From positions 32,645,583 to 32,709,582 of the forward strand of contig CM069448.1 of NCBI GenBank assembly GCA_035610835.1: a stretch of 64,000 nt of DNA. The letters are read 5' to 3'. The translations under genes were made by a program, and so were the position numbers. Shown here piece after piece: positions 35,370-47,321 of the stretch. Source of the stretch: Ophiura sarsii (taxonomy: Eukaryota; Echinodermata; Ophiuroidea; Amphilepidida; Ophiuridae). Under the pieces are notes generated by a model. That model had not been told where the DNA came from. It made no database searches and saw nothing but the letters and a program-made list of their open reading frames with translations. Each line of letters begins with the position of its first letter. Positions within the stretch are counted from its first letter, which is position 1.

Positions 35370-36197
35370 CACTCTTAGAAGGTCAGGATCATATATGAGA
35401 CGAAAAGGATCAATTTTGATCCAGAAGCGGTATCACATATGAGCTTACCCTTTCCGGATCAAAGTGATCCGACAAGCAGGATCAAAAAGTTTGATCCGAA
35501 ATGGGATCAAATATTTCTGTCAAATGATACTGAAACGGATCAAAATAATGATCCTGCTTGTCGGATCACTTTGATCCGGAAAGGGTAAGCTCATATGTGA
35601 TACCGCTTCTGGATCAAAATTGATCCTTTTCGTCTCATATTTGATCCTGACCTTCTAAGAGACCCACTGCAGACTATATATCGAGTGCAGTAAGCTTACT
35701 ACATCGTGTATAGGCGTAGTACATCGCAGTGATCGTGACATTTTGTGAGGAGCATTTTGACCGAAAATCGTACTGATGGCACTGGTCAGGTACAAGAAAT
35801 TTGTTCACAAGAATAGAGCATGTTCAAACATAAAAAATAAAACTACTTTACCGACAAAATCATGTAACATTTTACAGATTAGACTGGATAACTTACCGCG
35901 GTATTTCACCCTTGTTTCAATGGCGACCGAATTCAAAAGATCGTCTGCTTGTCGTCTATCTGTTTGCGAAAGAGTGACGTCAGTCACCTATTGACCAATG
36001 AACTTTTTCATCGAATTGATCCGGAAATCGGATCAAAGTTGATCAAGGTGAATTTGATCCGTTTGTTGATATCTATCTGGAAACGGATCAAAACGATCCG
36101 AAAACGGATCAAAACGATCCGAAAATGATCCGTAAAGGATCAAAACAAAGTGAGCCGGAAATCTACTCATGTATTTGATCCTGACCTTCTAAGAGTG
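35370..36197. mobile_element. TA-flanked element rich in GGATCAAAA motifs
   Basis: It starts CACTCTTAGAAGGTCAGGAT and ends ATCCTGACCTTCTAAGAGTG, with TA on both sides (35368-35369, 36198-36199). The left 290 bp form a near-perfect palindrome (35370-35663). The right part has many CGGATCAAAA and GATCCG motifs (36010-36160). The related repeat at 7815-8113 reads through this site uninterrupted (GATTGAGCTACATC near 7921-7934), so it acts as an empty-site control. No transposase frame is seen. Confidence 0.78.
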
Positions 36198-36199
36198 TA

Positions 36200-36672
36200 G
36201 CTCAATCGTGCAAAAAGTAGGTGTAAAGTCGAAATTTTCGCGCGCTACGCGCGCATTTCTTGACAGTGGAATGGAGCCCGCCCATTAAGAGCCCCCCATT
36301 TCAAGTCACTATCCCTTCTTGCCCCCCACCCCCAATTGAAAAAGTCTAACGCCACTGCTCCACACCAAAACCACGAACACAATCACGACGTACCCCTCCA
36401 CCACCAGTCAACCCCACCAATCACCTTAACAACCGGTCAATGTTACCACAACACCCACCACGACCTCCTCCACCCTCAGTAAACTCTACAAGAAACACTT
36501 CTAAGATTGATACAAAATGATACAGTTTCAAATATGACAAATTCCATGCTAAAATAAAGCTCACAAAATATATGGCTTTCTTTTTTCGTATTTATTATAC
36601 ACGAATTGATTCTAAGGTACACAATTCTTGCGCTCAATGTTAGTAACGTTGTTATAATTTGTTTCGATACAG
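36200..36672. other. Remainder of repeat, then intron end
   Basis: 36198-36355 completes the poly-C MITE-type repeat, ending TCTAACGCCACTG. The rest leads to the acceptor GTTTCGATACAG before the first CCP exon. Confidence 0.5.
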
Positions 36673-36888
36673 CTATTTGTAATAGTCTCCCTCAAATCAC
36701 CGATGGATCTTATCATATTACACCGGAAAGTTCAGAATGTTCTGAAAGATATGGGTATGGAACCTCGTGTACAGTACGCGTCGTATGTGACGATGGCTAC
36801 CAACTTAATGGAACAATATTATATGTGTACTGCGAGTATACCGGAGTGCAACGAGGCTATCAATGGTCTGAGATACCAACGTGTGAAG
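36673..36888 (+). CDS. Bf-like gene, CCP (sushi) module 1 exon
   Basis: The exon is 72 codons, bounded by TTCGATACAG and GAAG|GTATGT, phase 1-1. Translation gives ICNSLPQITDGSYHITPE at the start, CDDGYQLNGTILYVYC in the middle and WSEIPTCEG at the end, the standard CCP Cys/Trp/Gly layout. Two extra cysteines (SEC...SC) suggest an added disulfide. NGT is a possible glycosylation site. In Bf/C2 proteins the N-terminal CCPs help bind C3b-type ligands; that role here is inferred from the family. Confidence 0.85.
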
Positions 36889-36913
36889 GTATGTACAAAT
36901 CAAGCACAGTGTA

Positions 36914-37415
36914 CGAGGGCATTCAAATACCTGCAACCATTGAATATCTCTAAACCGTGACACGTGTCAGTAAAATAAACTTAGGATAACATTTTCTGTG
37001 AGAAAAGAAAGACTTATAGTTTAAGTCTTACTCTTTTCTCACAGAAAATGTCGAACACGTGGGTCATTTTTATCATTTCAGCACTGTGATTACCGTGACC
37101 TCAGGGCACTGGTTGGGAATTAAATGCTACAATGGCGTGAAATTTGAAAGACAAGTGTATGGCATGCATTAAGATATGCGTTAACAGTGTTAATATTGGC
37201 GCTTGTTTTGAGACATCATTAATGCTGTCAATTTTCAGTGCCCAGAGACCATGATGTTTATAGTACTGAAATTACATGATAAAAATGACCCACAAGTTTG
37301 AAATTTTCCGTGAGAAAGGGGTAAGACTTACAATTTATAAGTATCATAAGTTTATTGAAACATGTCACGGTTGAGAGATTTTCAATGGTTGCAGGTATTT
37401 ATTGAATGCCCCTCG
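36914..37415. mobile_element. Mariner-type MITE, CGAGGGCATTCAA ends, TA duplication
   Basis: CGAGGGCATTCAAATACCTG at the left is mirrored by CAGGTATTTATTGAATGCCC at the right, with TA on both sides (36912-36913, 37416-37417). A second, inner stem around AAAATGT(C)...GAGAAAAG pairs near 36990-37070. It lies 25 bases downstream of the CCP1 donor. TACGAGGG..CATTCAA ends with TA duplication are typical of Tc1/mariner-like elements. Confidence 0.75.
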
Positions 37416-37439
37416 TACATGTAATTCGAAGTATTATGC

Positions 37440-37745
37440 ACTACAACACGATGTGCACTGCAATATAATTTATTTATTGCAATGTAGTGTAATTAAAAGA
37501 CAATGCAATGGGGGATGTAAAGCAATGGGATGAAGTGCAGTGCAAAGCCATTACAAACTAACTCGATGAAATGAAGTGCAATGCATTGCAAAACAATGGG
37601 ATGAAGTGCAGTGCAAAGCCATTACAAACTAACTCGATGAAATGAAGTGCAATGCATTGCAAAACAATGTCAATACAATGCAATATAAAAACAATACAGT
37701 GCATTGCAAGCTAAATGTTATGCAGTACAAAGCAAATGAAATGCA
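37440..37745. repeat. ATGCA-rich low-complexity tract with a 72-bp tandem repeat
   Basis: Rich in TGCAATGCA words. GGGATGAAGTGCAGTGCAAA through TGCAATGCATTGCAAAACAA occurs twice in tandem (about 37528-37598 and 37599-37669). Confidence 0.75.
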
Positions 37746-37905
37746 TTGATATGCAATGTTGCAACGCCACAAAAAGCAATCAACGCAAGGGAAATAATAC
37801 AATTCGATGCGATAATATTAATACTAATGACGAAATTGATCATTTGTAATGCTTTACTTCCGACATTTTGTTTTAATTTTGGGCTTGTCCTCGTTTGGTC
37901 AACAG

Positions 37906-38115
37906 CAAAAGCCTTATGTGTCGACGGGAGAAAACCAGGTAGAGTCAAGAACGGTGTTGTTGATGTAACCGCCGGTATATTGGCATTAAATAACCGGTTC
38001 ACTGTGGGTACTCGGTTAGAAACAACGTGCAACAGAGGTCATAATCGATACGGGACATCCGTTAGATCCTGTCTACCTAACGGTGAATGGACTGCTAGAA
38101 AACCTAGATGCATTC
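37906..38115 (+). CDS. Bf-like gene, CCP module 2 exon
   Basis: The exon is 70 codons, phase 1-1, between TTTGGTCAACAG and CATTC|GTAAGT. It encodes ALCVDGRKPGRVKNGVVDV, then TTCNRGHNRYGTSVRSC and GEWTARKPRCI, with the four conserved CCP cysteines and the Trp before the last one. It joins in frame to both neighbours. Confidence 0.85.
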
Positions 38116-38295
38116 GTAAGTATTACAAAAGAAATTTGGTTACATCTACCAAGGAGTCGGCCATACGAGACTTATTGAGAGTATAGAGGGCGTTGCACGA
38201 TTAAATCATTCAGCAACGGATATTACGCATTTTTTCAAAGATTTATTTTATTATAGCATCACTAAACATAAGTAATAAAGTTTAAAAAGTTTTTA

Positions 38296-39236
38296 CGAGG
38301 GTCCTCCCTGATAACATTGCTAATATGAATATCAGCCTCATGACATTTGTCATGATTGTAGCTCCGAATCATATAGCTACTAATATATAGTCAATGACAA
38401 TTGATATCTGTTTTACTTTTGAAATGATGCGGTCAAAGCCGGAGAGAGATTTTAGACAACGGAAACGGAAAATTACTTTAAAAATAAATATATGTTTTTC
38501 GGATTTTTTTCCGTATTAAAATGTTACATAAGAGCATAAATTTAATACTGAAAATGGATCAATGAATGATATCTGATAACATTATAATGTATGGATAAGA
38601 TTATAAGCAATATTAACTCTTGTAGGCTTGCGAATAGTGTAATATCAACTCAAATACATTGCTATGCCTTTAACATAATAGTCACTTCGTGGATTTTCAT
38701 CATCATCAACCTTCAGAATAGTCAATCAGGTAGTTAATGATTGAAAATTATCTCTTTGGGAGACTATTTAGTCCGGTATTTTGAAAATTACTTAGTTCTT
38801 ATGAAAGGTGAACTATGTCTTTTACAAGGTTCTCTAGGGAAGGGGTAAACATATGGTTGTCCTGATCAGGATCTGGTTAATCAAAGGGCATACTGTTTCC
38901 GAAGAAATCAGTTACCTTTATTGTTTATAGTCTGTAAAAGAAATATCTGACATTTAGAATGGTTATATTATTGACCGATAGGTGTGTTTTGCCTCTTACA
39001 ATAGGCCAAATCAATAGCACTTCGGCGATTTGTTGCTGTTTTTCATCCGTTTCCGTCACACTGAATGTAAGTTTGGTTTGGTCTGCATCTCCAGAAAAGT
39101 ACAACCAGTACTTAGATCAATTTACAATGAATTTGTAGCTGCGGTTCAAAGCTACAATTGTGTGATATTTTATAAAACTGGCTTATATAATAACAAAGTT
39201 ATGAGGTAGGAGGTAGAACTTATTGAATGACCCTCG
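38296..39236. mobile_element. Mariner-type element, (TA)CGAGGGTC ends
   Basis: It begins TACGAGGGTCCTCCC and ends AATGACCCTCGTA, with TA at both borders. Subterminal blocks (ATATGAATATCAGCC...TTGTAGCTCCGAATCATA) match sequence in the arms of the large inverted repeat (about 606-720, 16620-16900, 20360-20450), so the same family occurs there. No transposase frame. Confidence 0.55.
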
Positions 39237-39935
39237 TATATTTAAAAATATATATATATTCAAAATAGACTAAATGCAATGGTCCGTTCCAATAAATAGC
39301 TATCCAACTTAAGGACACTTCGTCTATTCCGTGCAAGTGCAAAGTGTATAAAAGTGCATGTTAAACTGAAACTTTCTTAGTAGCTGTGTCTTCAAATTAT
39401 TTCTTAGTACTGACTGTTAGAGTGCCTAATTTAGATATTTTTTTTATCTGTTCTGGTGATAACTTAAAAAGTTTGTTGTTTGATAGTGTCTGAAATGTAT
39501 CTTAAAGACATATTCTCCTAATTAAAATGTTTATTTATTGATACTATAGAAGGCGCTTCACTATTATCAATGATTATGAGCGTTTACTTTTGGACAAACT
39601 AAAAGTAAACGCAATACGAAACGCTTATGTGAGCCCAACAACTAAGCTGTCACTAATAAAACAGAGAATCAACTACGGTATATGTATGTAGACGTTAAAT
39701 GCATGATAATGCATATATAAAGATAGTTGATTTTCTGTTTTATTAGTGACAGCTTAGTTGCTGGGCTCACATTAGTCGACTTTGTATACCTTGTTTAATT
39801 CACTGTCACACAATCGAACAACACCCTCTGATACTTCGCCTTGCCGAAAACCGCTCCCATCCGAGAACCGAACCAATACAAGTTTCTCCGGGTAAGATCA
39901 GAGGATAGGGAGAAGTCTGATTTGGACTAGCAGTC
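39196..39935 (+). repeat. 740-bp segmental duplication, copy A (copy B at 45708-46440)
   Basis: Both copies run from GTTATGAGGTAGGAGGTAGA to AGGAT(A)GGGAGAAGTC, in direct orientation 6.5 kb apart in two introns of the same gene. Copy A lies inside a longer inverted repeat (39573-40034) whose arms start ATGAGCGTTTAC. It also contains an inner palindrome at 39620-39773 with arms CTAAGCTGTCACTAATAAAA. Confidence 0.85.
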
Positions 39936-40103
39936 ATAGTGAGTGAGCCCTCTAGACTAGGCTCACATAAGCGTTAGTTATTGCGTTTACTTTTGAGTTT
40001 ACTTTTAGTTTGTCCAAAGGTTAACGCTCATAATTTCCATATATTATTTCGCACAACAATTAACCCGGGGGCAGTCCTATATGATAAGGTATGCATGTGA
40101 AGT

Positions 40104-40793
<690 letters not shown>

Positions 40794-41055
40794 ACTCTTT
40801 TCAGCCTCGCTCTCACCCAACGTTCCCACACTTTTATGAACAATTGGCCACACTCACCGAAAGACTCATATTTTCTGGTTTAAAAAAAAGGTCACCATAA
40901 AAAAAAACCCGTCTCATTTAAATGACCCCTATTTTTGGTCGTTGCTTACCCAATGTCATGAGCCAGCCTTGCACCCATATTCATTTCATACTGGAGGGTC
41001 CCCCGCGTAATTAACACTCGTTGATTGTCTATTTTTTATTTCTTATCTCGTCAAG

Positions 41056-41253
41056 CTGTCCTGTGTGACCCGTTACAGAATGTATTCATCACTAATGGCT
41101 GGTCGGATGCTCAGAATAGGACCTACTACAAAGGCGATCAAATTAGATTCTATTGTAAACGTGGTTATAGAACAGCTGGTAAAAGTTGGCGGGTATGCTA
41201 TGAAGATTCCAATGGTGAAACGGGATGGACAGATGACACACCAACCTGCGAAG
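41056..41253 (+). CDS. Bf-like gene, CCP module 3 exon
   Basis: The exon is 66 codons, phase 1-1, between TCTCGTCAAG and GCGAAG|GTAAAA. It encodes VLCDPLQNVFITNGWSDAQN, then FYCKRGYRTAGKSWRVC and GWTDDTPTCEG, a canonical CCP. NRT is a potential N-glycosylation site. A poly-C tract begins 16 bases past the donor. Confidence 0.87.
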
Positions 41254-41431
41254 GTAAAAAATTAACCGCCCCACCCCCCCCACCCCCCCCCCCCCCCCAA
41301 AAAAGGAAAAAAGAAGACCAGTCCCTGTGTACGAAACGTTTACGAGTCTGCGTGGTTTACTTTATTTGAGCGATATGCTCGTCTTTTTAAAGTAATTATT
41401 TGTATCCTTGGTTACCAACATTTGTTTGCAG

Positions 41432-41623
41432 TGATACGCTGTCCTGTAATCGGCGTCTTCGAGAATGGTGATGCGTTCATCAGTAAAGAAACACGGACGC
41501 CTGGGACTACGATCAGACTTCGATGTTATGCAGGATACGAGCTGATTGGACCGGAACAAGTTGAGTGCCAATCTGATGGCAGATGGAGTGCGGTTAGTGT
41601 ATGTGACAGGCAGAACACACAAA
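41432..41623 (+). CDS. Bf-like gene, CCP module 4 exon
   Basis: The exon is 64 codons, phase 1-1, between ACATTTGTTTGCAG and ACACAAA|GTAAG. It encodes IRCPVIGVFENGDAFIS, then LRCYAGYELIGPEQVEC and GRWSAVSVCDR. All four CCP cysteines, the GYELIG core and the Trp are present. It lies only 178 bases after exon CCP3, the tightest spacing in the gene. Confidence 0.9.
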
Positions 41624-42010
41624 GTAAGAGATGCTATTTTAATTTGACTGAGAGCGTAATATTATTTTAAAAATAATTTTGAGGATGGGTTGGTTTTTAG
41701 GAGGGCTGGCTGAGAGTCGAGGAGGGGGTTCAAAACTGGCTTCATCTTGTTCTCCTTTGCTCAGGACAGGCCGTGTAAAATCCATGACTAAGAGTCAAGC
41801 TACGAAAGTGCATACAGTACAAGGTAAGTAGTTTATTCTGATGTTTATTTATCATATAATTATGTAGAATTAATATTCATGATGTTCACTAGCATACCAG
41901 AGCCAGCTTCTTTCATGTATAGGCAAAGACTTTGCTAGGCAAAGTCTTTGATGAAGGCCTATCACATATTTTGAATGAACACATTAATGTTATTGTCTTT
42001 TCATTTGCAG
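41624..42010. other. Intron between CCP4 and CCP5
   Basis: Nothing notable except a short inverted repeat GGCAAAGACTTTGC/GGCAAAGTCTTTG at 41923-41951. It ends TCTTTTCATTTGCAG. Confidence 0.6.
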
Positions 42011-42196
42011 ATCCTGGTTGCGGCAACCCTGGAATTCCTTACAGTGGTCGTAAGACCGGTACAAATTATGACGCCGACGAAATAGTGAGGTTTTCGTGTA
42101 ATATGGGCTACACTTTGATAGGATCATCTGAACGTACATGTTTGTGCAGTAATGGTGATACTTGCACATGGGGAGGAGAACAGCCTATATGTCGAG
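42011..42196 (+). CDS. Bf-like gene, CCP module 5 exon
   Basis: The exon is 62 codons, phase 1-1, between TTTTCATTTGCAG and GTCGAG|GTTTGT. It encodes PGCGNPGIPYSGRKTGTNYD, then VRFSCNMGYTLIGSSERTC and a Cys-rich loop LCSNGDTCTWGGEQPICRG. The loop adds a cysteine pair to the usual four. Five CCPs in front of a vWA domain match the architecture described for sea urchin Bf, whereas vertebrate Bf and C2 have three. Confidence 0.9.
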
Positions 42197-42584
42197 GTTT
42201 GTTTATGTATTCATTTCATTTCCACGAGGACGTGACTTCACATTTATCAGAGCGCTGGTAGTTGGAACATAAGTACAAAGAAGGCGATACGCATGCGCAA
42301 ATGATGAGTTACTCTCTCTCTGGGAAATGAAACAGTATGTAGCCCAGGCTTTCTCAACTAGATTTACTGATCCTCCACATTTTAGTAACCAACTTGTTGA
42401 AGCTCCACTTTGGGTCCAGAGGCGAAGCCCCGGCGGTGGTCCAGGGGGCAGCGCCCCTTGAAGCTCCTGGAAATCTCCTCTCGGCGTTGATCATATTTGT
42501 TTAGAATTTACAATTCAAGTCATTTGTCAGAGGAAAACAGGGCTCGGTGTGGTAGAGGGGCAAGTTTTTTCTCGCGGACGGTCA

Positions 42585-43648
42585 GTGGTATGCTAGTTTT
42601 CCCTGCACCCTGGATCCCCGGCCCAATTTATCCATAGGTGCAGGTACAGGGTTCTCAATTGCCGTCCGTAACAGTAAGTTCAACACATTGCATTGTCGCT
42701 CTGTTATGGCATAAGGTAAATAACGATCAACACACTGTAGCTGAGATACCGCATCGAACGCTGAATGCATTGTCGCGCTGCCATAGCTACGGCGCGATGG
42801 GCCACGCGCTATGACATGCGTGCACGTGTGTGTGAGGTCCGGCGCTCCGGCTATGAGGTCTGGCTATGTAATTAGTGCCCAATTTGTGTCATTCTAAGCG
42901 TGACGCTAGCTTGATCGAATTTATTTGTGGATCTAATTTTGGTCAATCATGAATATGCATGACTTTTATGCCAGCAAATCAGCTTTAAGTGGAAAATGGC
43001 GCGTACCTGCATCTATGGATAAGTTGTGTGGAGCCCATTGATGCAGGGAACCAGCATAGGTCAGTGGATGATTTTAGTAGGCCTATGCAATCTGGCTATC
43101 ATGATATGATATGATTTTGTTGATGTTTTAACCACTATCGCGTCACTTACGATGCCTTGATGCGCCACAAGTGGCGCGCGCGACGCCAGTTGGGAAAGCC
43201 TGATGTTGCCCATCACATTTATATGTATGCTGGTTCCCTGTAATGGGGTCCACACAACTAATATCCATAGATGCAGGTACGCGCCGATTTCCACTCAAAG
43301 CTGATTTGCTGGCATAAAAGTCATGCATATTCATGATTGACGAAAAATCGGATCCACAAATAAATTCGATCAAGCCAGCTTCGCGCTTGCTTAGAGTGAT
43401 AACAAATTTGCTGATTGGCACAAACGACACGTGGATCTGCGCTAACCACATGTGGGAGCGCGACAATGCATTCAGCGTTCGATGCGATATCTCAGCTTCA
43501 GTGTATTGATCGTTATTTACCTTATGTTATAACAGAGCGACAATGCAATGAGTTGAGCTTACGGTTACGGCCGGCAAAGGCGAACTCTGTACCTGCACTT
43601 ATGGATGTTGGCCCGGGGATCTAGGGTGCAGGGAACCAGCATAATTTA
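42585..43648. repeat. 1.06-kb foldback with two nested arm pairs
   Basis: Outer arms 42585-42790 and 43455-43648 pair (TATGCTAGTTTTCCCTGCACC against GGTGCAGGGAACCAGCATA). Inner arms 42895-43070 and 43200-43400 pair (TTGATCGAATTTATTTGTGGAT and its complement). The loop is near 43100-43190. TATGCTGGTTCCCTG also recurs at the inner border. No transposase frame. Confidence 0.8.
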
Positions 43649-43941
43649 TATGCCACTCTGATGAAATTTTCTTATTTTCTCAATAATGTAAATCGAACAA
43701 GCATGATCGTTATTTATTAAAAATAAAGACTGCACTTTGCTTTGTTAATTCGCCCATCTAAATACTTATTTGCACAGTAAACCTAATATTTCCGTTCCTT
43801 TGAAAATGATGATAAGGGCGTAATTGGTCCCTTACTGCCGTGATTGCTATAACTAATGTGGTATCGTTGGAAATATGAACGCAGTTTTCCATTGATGTGT
43901 AACACTATGCATACAATGTATCGCGAAATATCAGAAACATA

Positions 43942-44815
43942 CAGGGTGTCCCAAAAAATGTTAACACTCCGGGCACATAAGATATCTTAAAAGGACAGGA
44001 ACACACGGGTCTAACTTGAGGTATCATGAAAGCTGAGTAAATAAGCTTTCATTTGCAGTTTATTGCGTTCCAATTGGTTATTTAGAACGGGAGATATGCT
44101 TCAGCAAACATGAGGAAGCAAAATCGGCTTGGTCCAATCCTCTCAGTATGAAAGTAAAGCTTTTAAAATGCACGAAGCAAGAAGTAACATGATTAAGTCA
44201 TACACACACATCAGTTAATCTCTTCTTTGTTCTTTTAAACGCATTCTTTCGATTCTTTTCAAGCTTAAAAGACATAAATACAAATATATTCCACATAAAT
44301 TATAAAGGCATTTTGTCATGAGTTCAAGTTCTATACTCTTTTTCCATGTGCAAGGTAATTTATTTAATTGGGTGGACCATTTCAACAAAGAACATGAAAT
44401 GTTTCAATTTCAATTTTAAAAACTGCTTTACTGACAGCTACCCATTGCAATATATATAATTTATGTGGAATATATTTATTTATGTCTTTTAATCTTGTGA
44501 ATCGAAAGAATGCGTTGAAAAGAACAAAGAAGAGATTAACTGATGTGTGTGTGTGTGACTTAATCATGTTGCTTCTTGCTTCATGCATTTTAAAAGCTTT
44601 ACTTTCATACTGAGAGGATTGGACTAAGCCGATTTTGCTTCCTCATGTTTGCTGAAGCATATCTCCCGTTCTAAATAACCAATTGGAACGCAATAAACTG
44701 CAAATGAAAGCTTATTTACTCAGCTTTCATGATACCTCAAGTTAGACCCGTGTGTTCCTGTCCTTTTAAGATATCTTATGTGCCCGGAGTGTTAACATTA
44801 TTTTGGGACACCCTG
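43942..44815. mobile_element. TA-flanked long-TIR element with CAGGGTGTCCCAAAAA ends
   Basis: The inverted repeats are about 370 bases each (43942-44310 and 44450-44815), leaving a short core of about 140 bases. TA flanks at 43940-43941 and 44816-44817. The first 16 bases match the ends of 33494-34523 except at one position, so both may be mobilised by one transposase. It sits 65 bases upstream of the first vWA exon. Confidence 0.85.
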
Positions 44816-44880
44816 TAGGCCTATGATATAGGCGAATGATCTTTTTTGTTGTTATTCTGTCTTATTTTATTATATGCCAG

Positions 44881-45104
44881 GTCCACATGAATTTGATGAT
44901 CCCGATGACGTTATGAAGCGTTTGGAACACATAACATCTTCGATTGCAAACGACACCAATGTTGACCTTGGTGCCTCCGGAAGAACCATTGATGTCAATT
45001 ATGATGGTGGTTGGAATATCTACTTTGTTTTTGATGCGTCGAATAGTGTAGGGGAGGAGAATTTTTTGAAGGGATTACAATTTGCAAAAGCTCTAGTTTC
45101 CAAG
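44881..45104 (+). CDS. Bf-like gene, linker and start of vWA domain
   Basis: The acceptor is TATTATATGCCAG and the donor CCAAG|GTAAAT, phase 1-0. The linker (HEFDDPDDVMKRLEHITSSI) leads into GWNIYFVFDASNSVGEENFL, the first vWA strand. It carries the metal-binding D-x-S-x-S motif (DASNS, model residues 407-411). Metal-dependent ligand binding by the MIDAS is the known role in Bf and C2. Upstream of the domain the linker has only one basic residue, Arg390 (SGRTID), where Bf proteins have a basic cluster cut by factor D-type proteases. The correspondence of positions is my alignment by eye. Confidence 0.88.
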
Positions 45105-45707
45105 GTAAATTTGAACTCATAATTATGATAAAAGTATTGGATTAGGTTAAATAATAAATATATCTGAATTAGCAAAAATTCTAAAGATTTAACACAAACA
45201 ATTCCTAACCCGCTCCCAAAATATATACGGTCCTGGCAGATTCTCCTTTATTTATAGTGGCAGTATATCGTAATAGGGTACCTGTTCGCATCGTGGTCCC
45301 AAAATATATACGGTCCCCAGCAGGCATCTCCCCGCTGCTGTATTTCGTAACAGGACCGGGTCTGTACCCTAGCTTTGTAATGGTCCGTACAAAGACTTAG
45401 TATATCAGTGCTTCCACACCTCAGAAAAAAAATGTTTCCTGAAATAGAACACAACATTTCGTTAAATTTTATTGAATGTCCTCAAATCTTCAAAAGATTA
45501 TATTGATAGCACTGAGGATATAGTGCATTTGAGAAAGTCCGGAATTGGCATCGAAAATATATTTATTGTTTATTCAAAAAAACTCTAATGCAACAAACAA
45601 CTCATTCATTCATTCATTCATGCATTCGACACATTCTATTTGAGACCCACCTGTAAACAAAGGGGAGGTACTCAGCCTCAGCCATGAAGCAAGCGATTGT
45701 TCCAAAG
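45105..45707. other. Intron, nothing recognised
   Basis: Contains two copies of CCCAAAATATATACGGTCC at about 45216 and 45298 and a short (CATT)n run at 45603-45625. Confidence 0.5.
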
Positions 45708-46440
45708 TTATGAGGTAGGAGGTAGAACTTTTTGAATGACCCTCGTATATTCAAAAATATATATTCAAAATAGACTAAATGCAATGGTCCGTTCCAATAA
45801 ATAGCTATCCAACTTAAGGACACTTCGTCTATTCCGTGCAAGTGCAAAGTGTATAAAAGTGCATGTTAAACTGAAACTTTCTTAGTAGCTGTGTCTTCAA
45901 ATTATTTCCTAGTACTAACTGTTAGAGTGCCTGATTTAGATATTTTTTATCTGTTTTGGTAATAACTTAAAACGATTGTTGTTTGATAGTGTATGAAGTT
46001 TATCTTATTCTTAAAGACATATTCTCCTAATTAAAATGTTTATTTATTTATACTATACAAGGCGCTGCACTAATATGAGCGTTTACACAAACTAAAAGTT
46101 AACTCAATAGTAAACGCAATACTAAACGCTTATGTGAGCCCAACAACTAAGCTGTCACTAATAAAACAGAAATCAACTTTCTTTATGCATTATGCATTTA
46201 ACGTCTACATACGTATGTAGACGTTAAATGCATAATGCATAAAGAAAGTTGATTTCTGTTTTATTAGTGACAGCTTAGTTGTTGGGCTCACATAAGTCGA
46301 CTTTGTATACCTCGTATAATTCACTGTCACACAATCGAACAACACCCTCTGATCCGCTCCCATCCGAGAACCGAACCAATACAAGTTTCTCCGGGTAAGA
46401 TCAGAGGATGGGAGAAGTCCGATTGGGAGCAGTCATAGCA
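45708..46440 (+). repeat. 740-bp segmental duplication, copy B
   Basis: Direct counterpart of 39196-39935. Its inner palindrome (46136-46296) is nearly perfect: TGAGCCCAACAACTAAGCTG...CATTTAACGTCTACATACG|TATGTAGACGTTAAATG...CAGCTTAGTTGTTGGGCTCA. The outer arm present in copy A (to 40034) is missing here. Confidence 0.87.
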
Positions 46441-46447
46441 GTGTTGT

Positions 46448-46585
46448 AGGACTCGGGACTCGGACACAGACTCGGAGTCCGACTCGAGTCCTTTTTTTTT
46501 AAGGACTCTGACTCGGTCCCAGTACTCAAAGACTCGGACCCCAAGGACTCGAGGACTCGGCTTCGAGTCCTTAACGAGTCCGGCA
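46448..46585. repeat. GACTCGG microrepeat
   Basis: Irregular repeats of GGACTCGG and CGAGTCC, able to form short stems, with an internal T9 run. Confidence 0.75.
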
Positions 46586-46756
46586 AAATTGGGTTACAAA
46601 AGTGGTGTCATTTTTGACAGGAGGAAATTAGCTAATCCACTGATGCATAAAGGATACAAACGGGTCTCAAATAAGAAATAGGTGGCTCAAAAAACGTTTT
46701 TGAGGAGTTTATATAAAATCCAATGACTGAGTGCATGACTGTTTAATTTTTGTCAG

Positions 46757-46910
46757 GTTGGCGTGGGAAAAGCTCAGTATGGAGGGGTGGTTTTCGCAAC
46801 TAACCCAGTTACGTTTTTGAGAACGTGGAATTATGAAGAGCCAACTGTACCAGTAGTCCAGAAAGGACTAGATGATGTTGTACGTATTACGGAAGAACGA
46901 AATATCCCAT
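46757..46910 (+). CDS. Bf-like gene, vWA exon 2
   Basis: The acceptor is TTAATTTTTGTCAG and the donor CCCAT|GTAAGT, phase 0-1. It encodes VGVGKAQYGGVVFATNPVTF and GLDDVVRITEERNIP. The YGGVVFATNP segment corresponds to the vWA strand after the first helix in Bf/C2. It joins in frame with the exons on both sides. Confidence 0.85.
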
Positions 46911-47321
46911 GTAAGTAAATCGTGCTCATACAGCCGGCCATCCAATCGTCTTGTCTGTTGGAAGGTGACTTTATGAGATCGAGAATCTTGTCACCCGGGG
47001 AGGTGGGGGAAATCGATTATTAAACTAAGCTTGGAAAGAAAAACACTCGAAATCCTCATTGTTATGGTGAATGTTGGTGTCCGAGAACATACGCGTTTAG
47101 GGGTAGGCTATTTGGAAATACTTTGGTCACGCACGCGCACAACATATGATAGTTGACTGCCCTCGGGCTTGTCATCTGAAATTTTTGAGCTTAGGGATTT
47201 TACCTGATTCTTGATGAGATCCAGGATTTTGTCCAGTGACGTAACTGGGGTCTTCATTTTTGGGTGGGGCATGTGGGGAACAGGCCTGTCATTAGAGGGG
47301 GCATTATACACATATTTACTG
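46911..47321. other. Intron, nothing recognised
   Basis: No convincing element. The 67-codon minus-strand frame at 47108-47311 shows no recognisable features. Confidence 0.45.
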
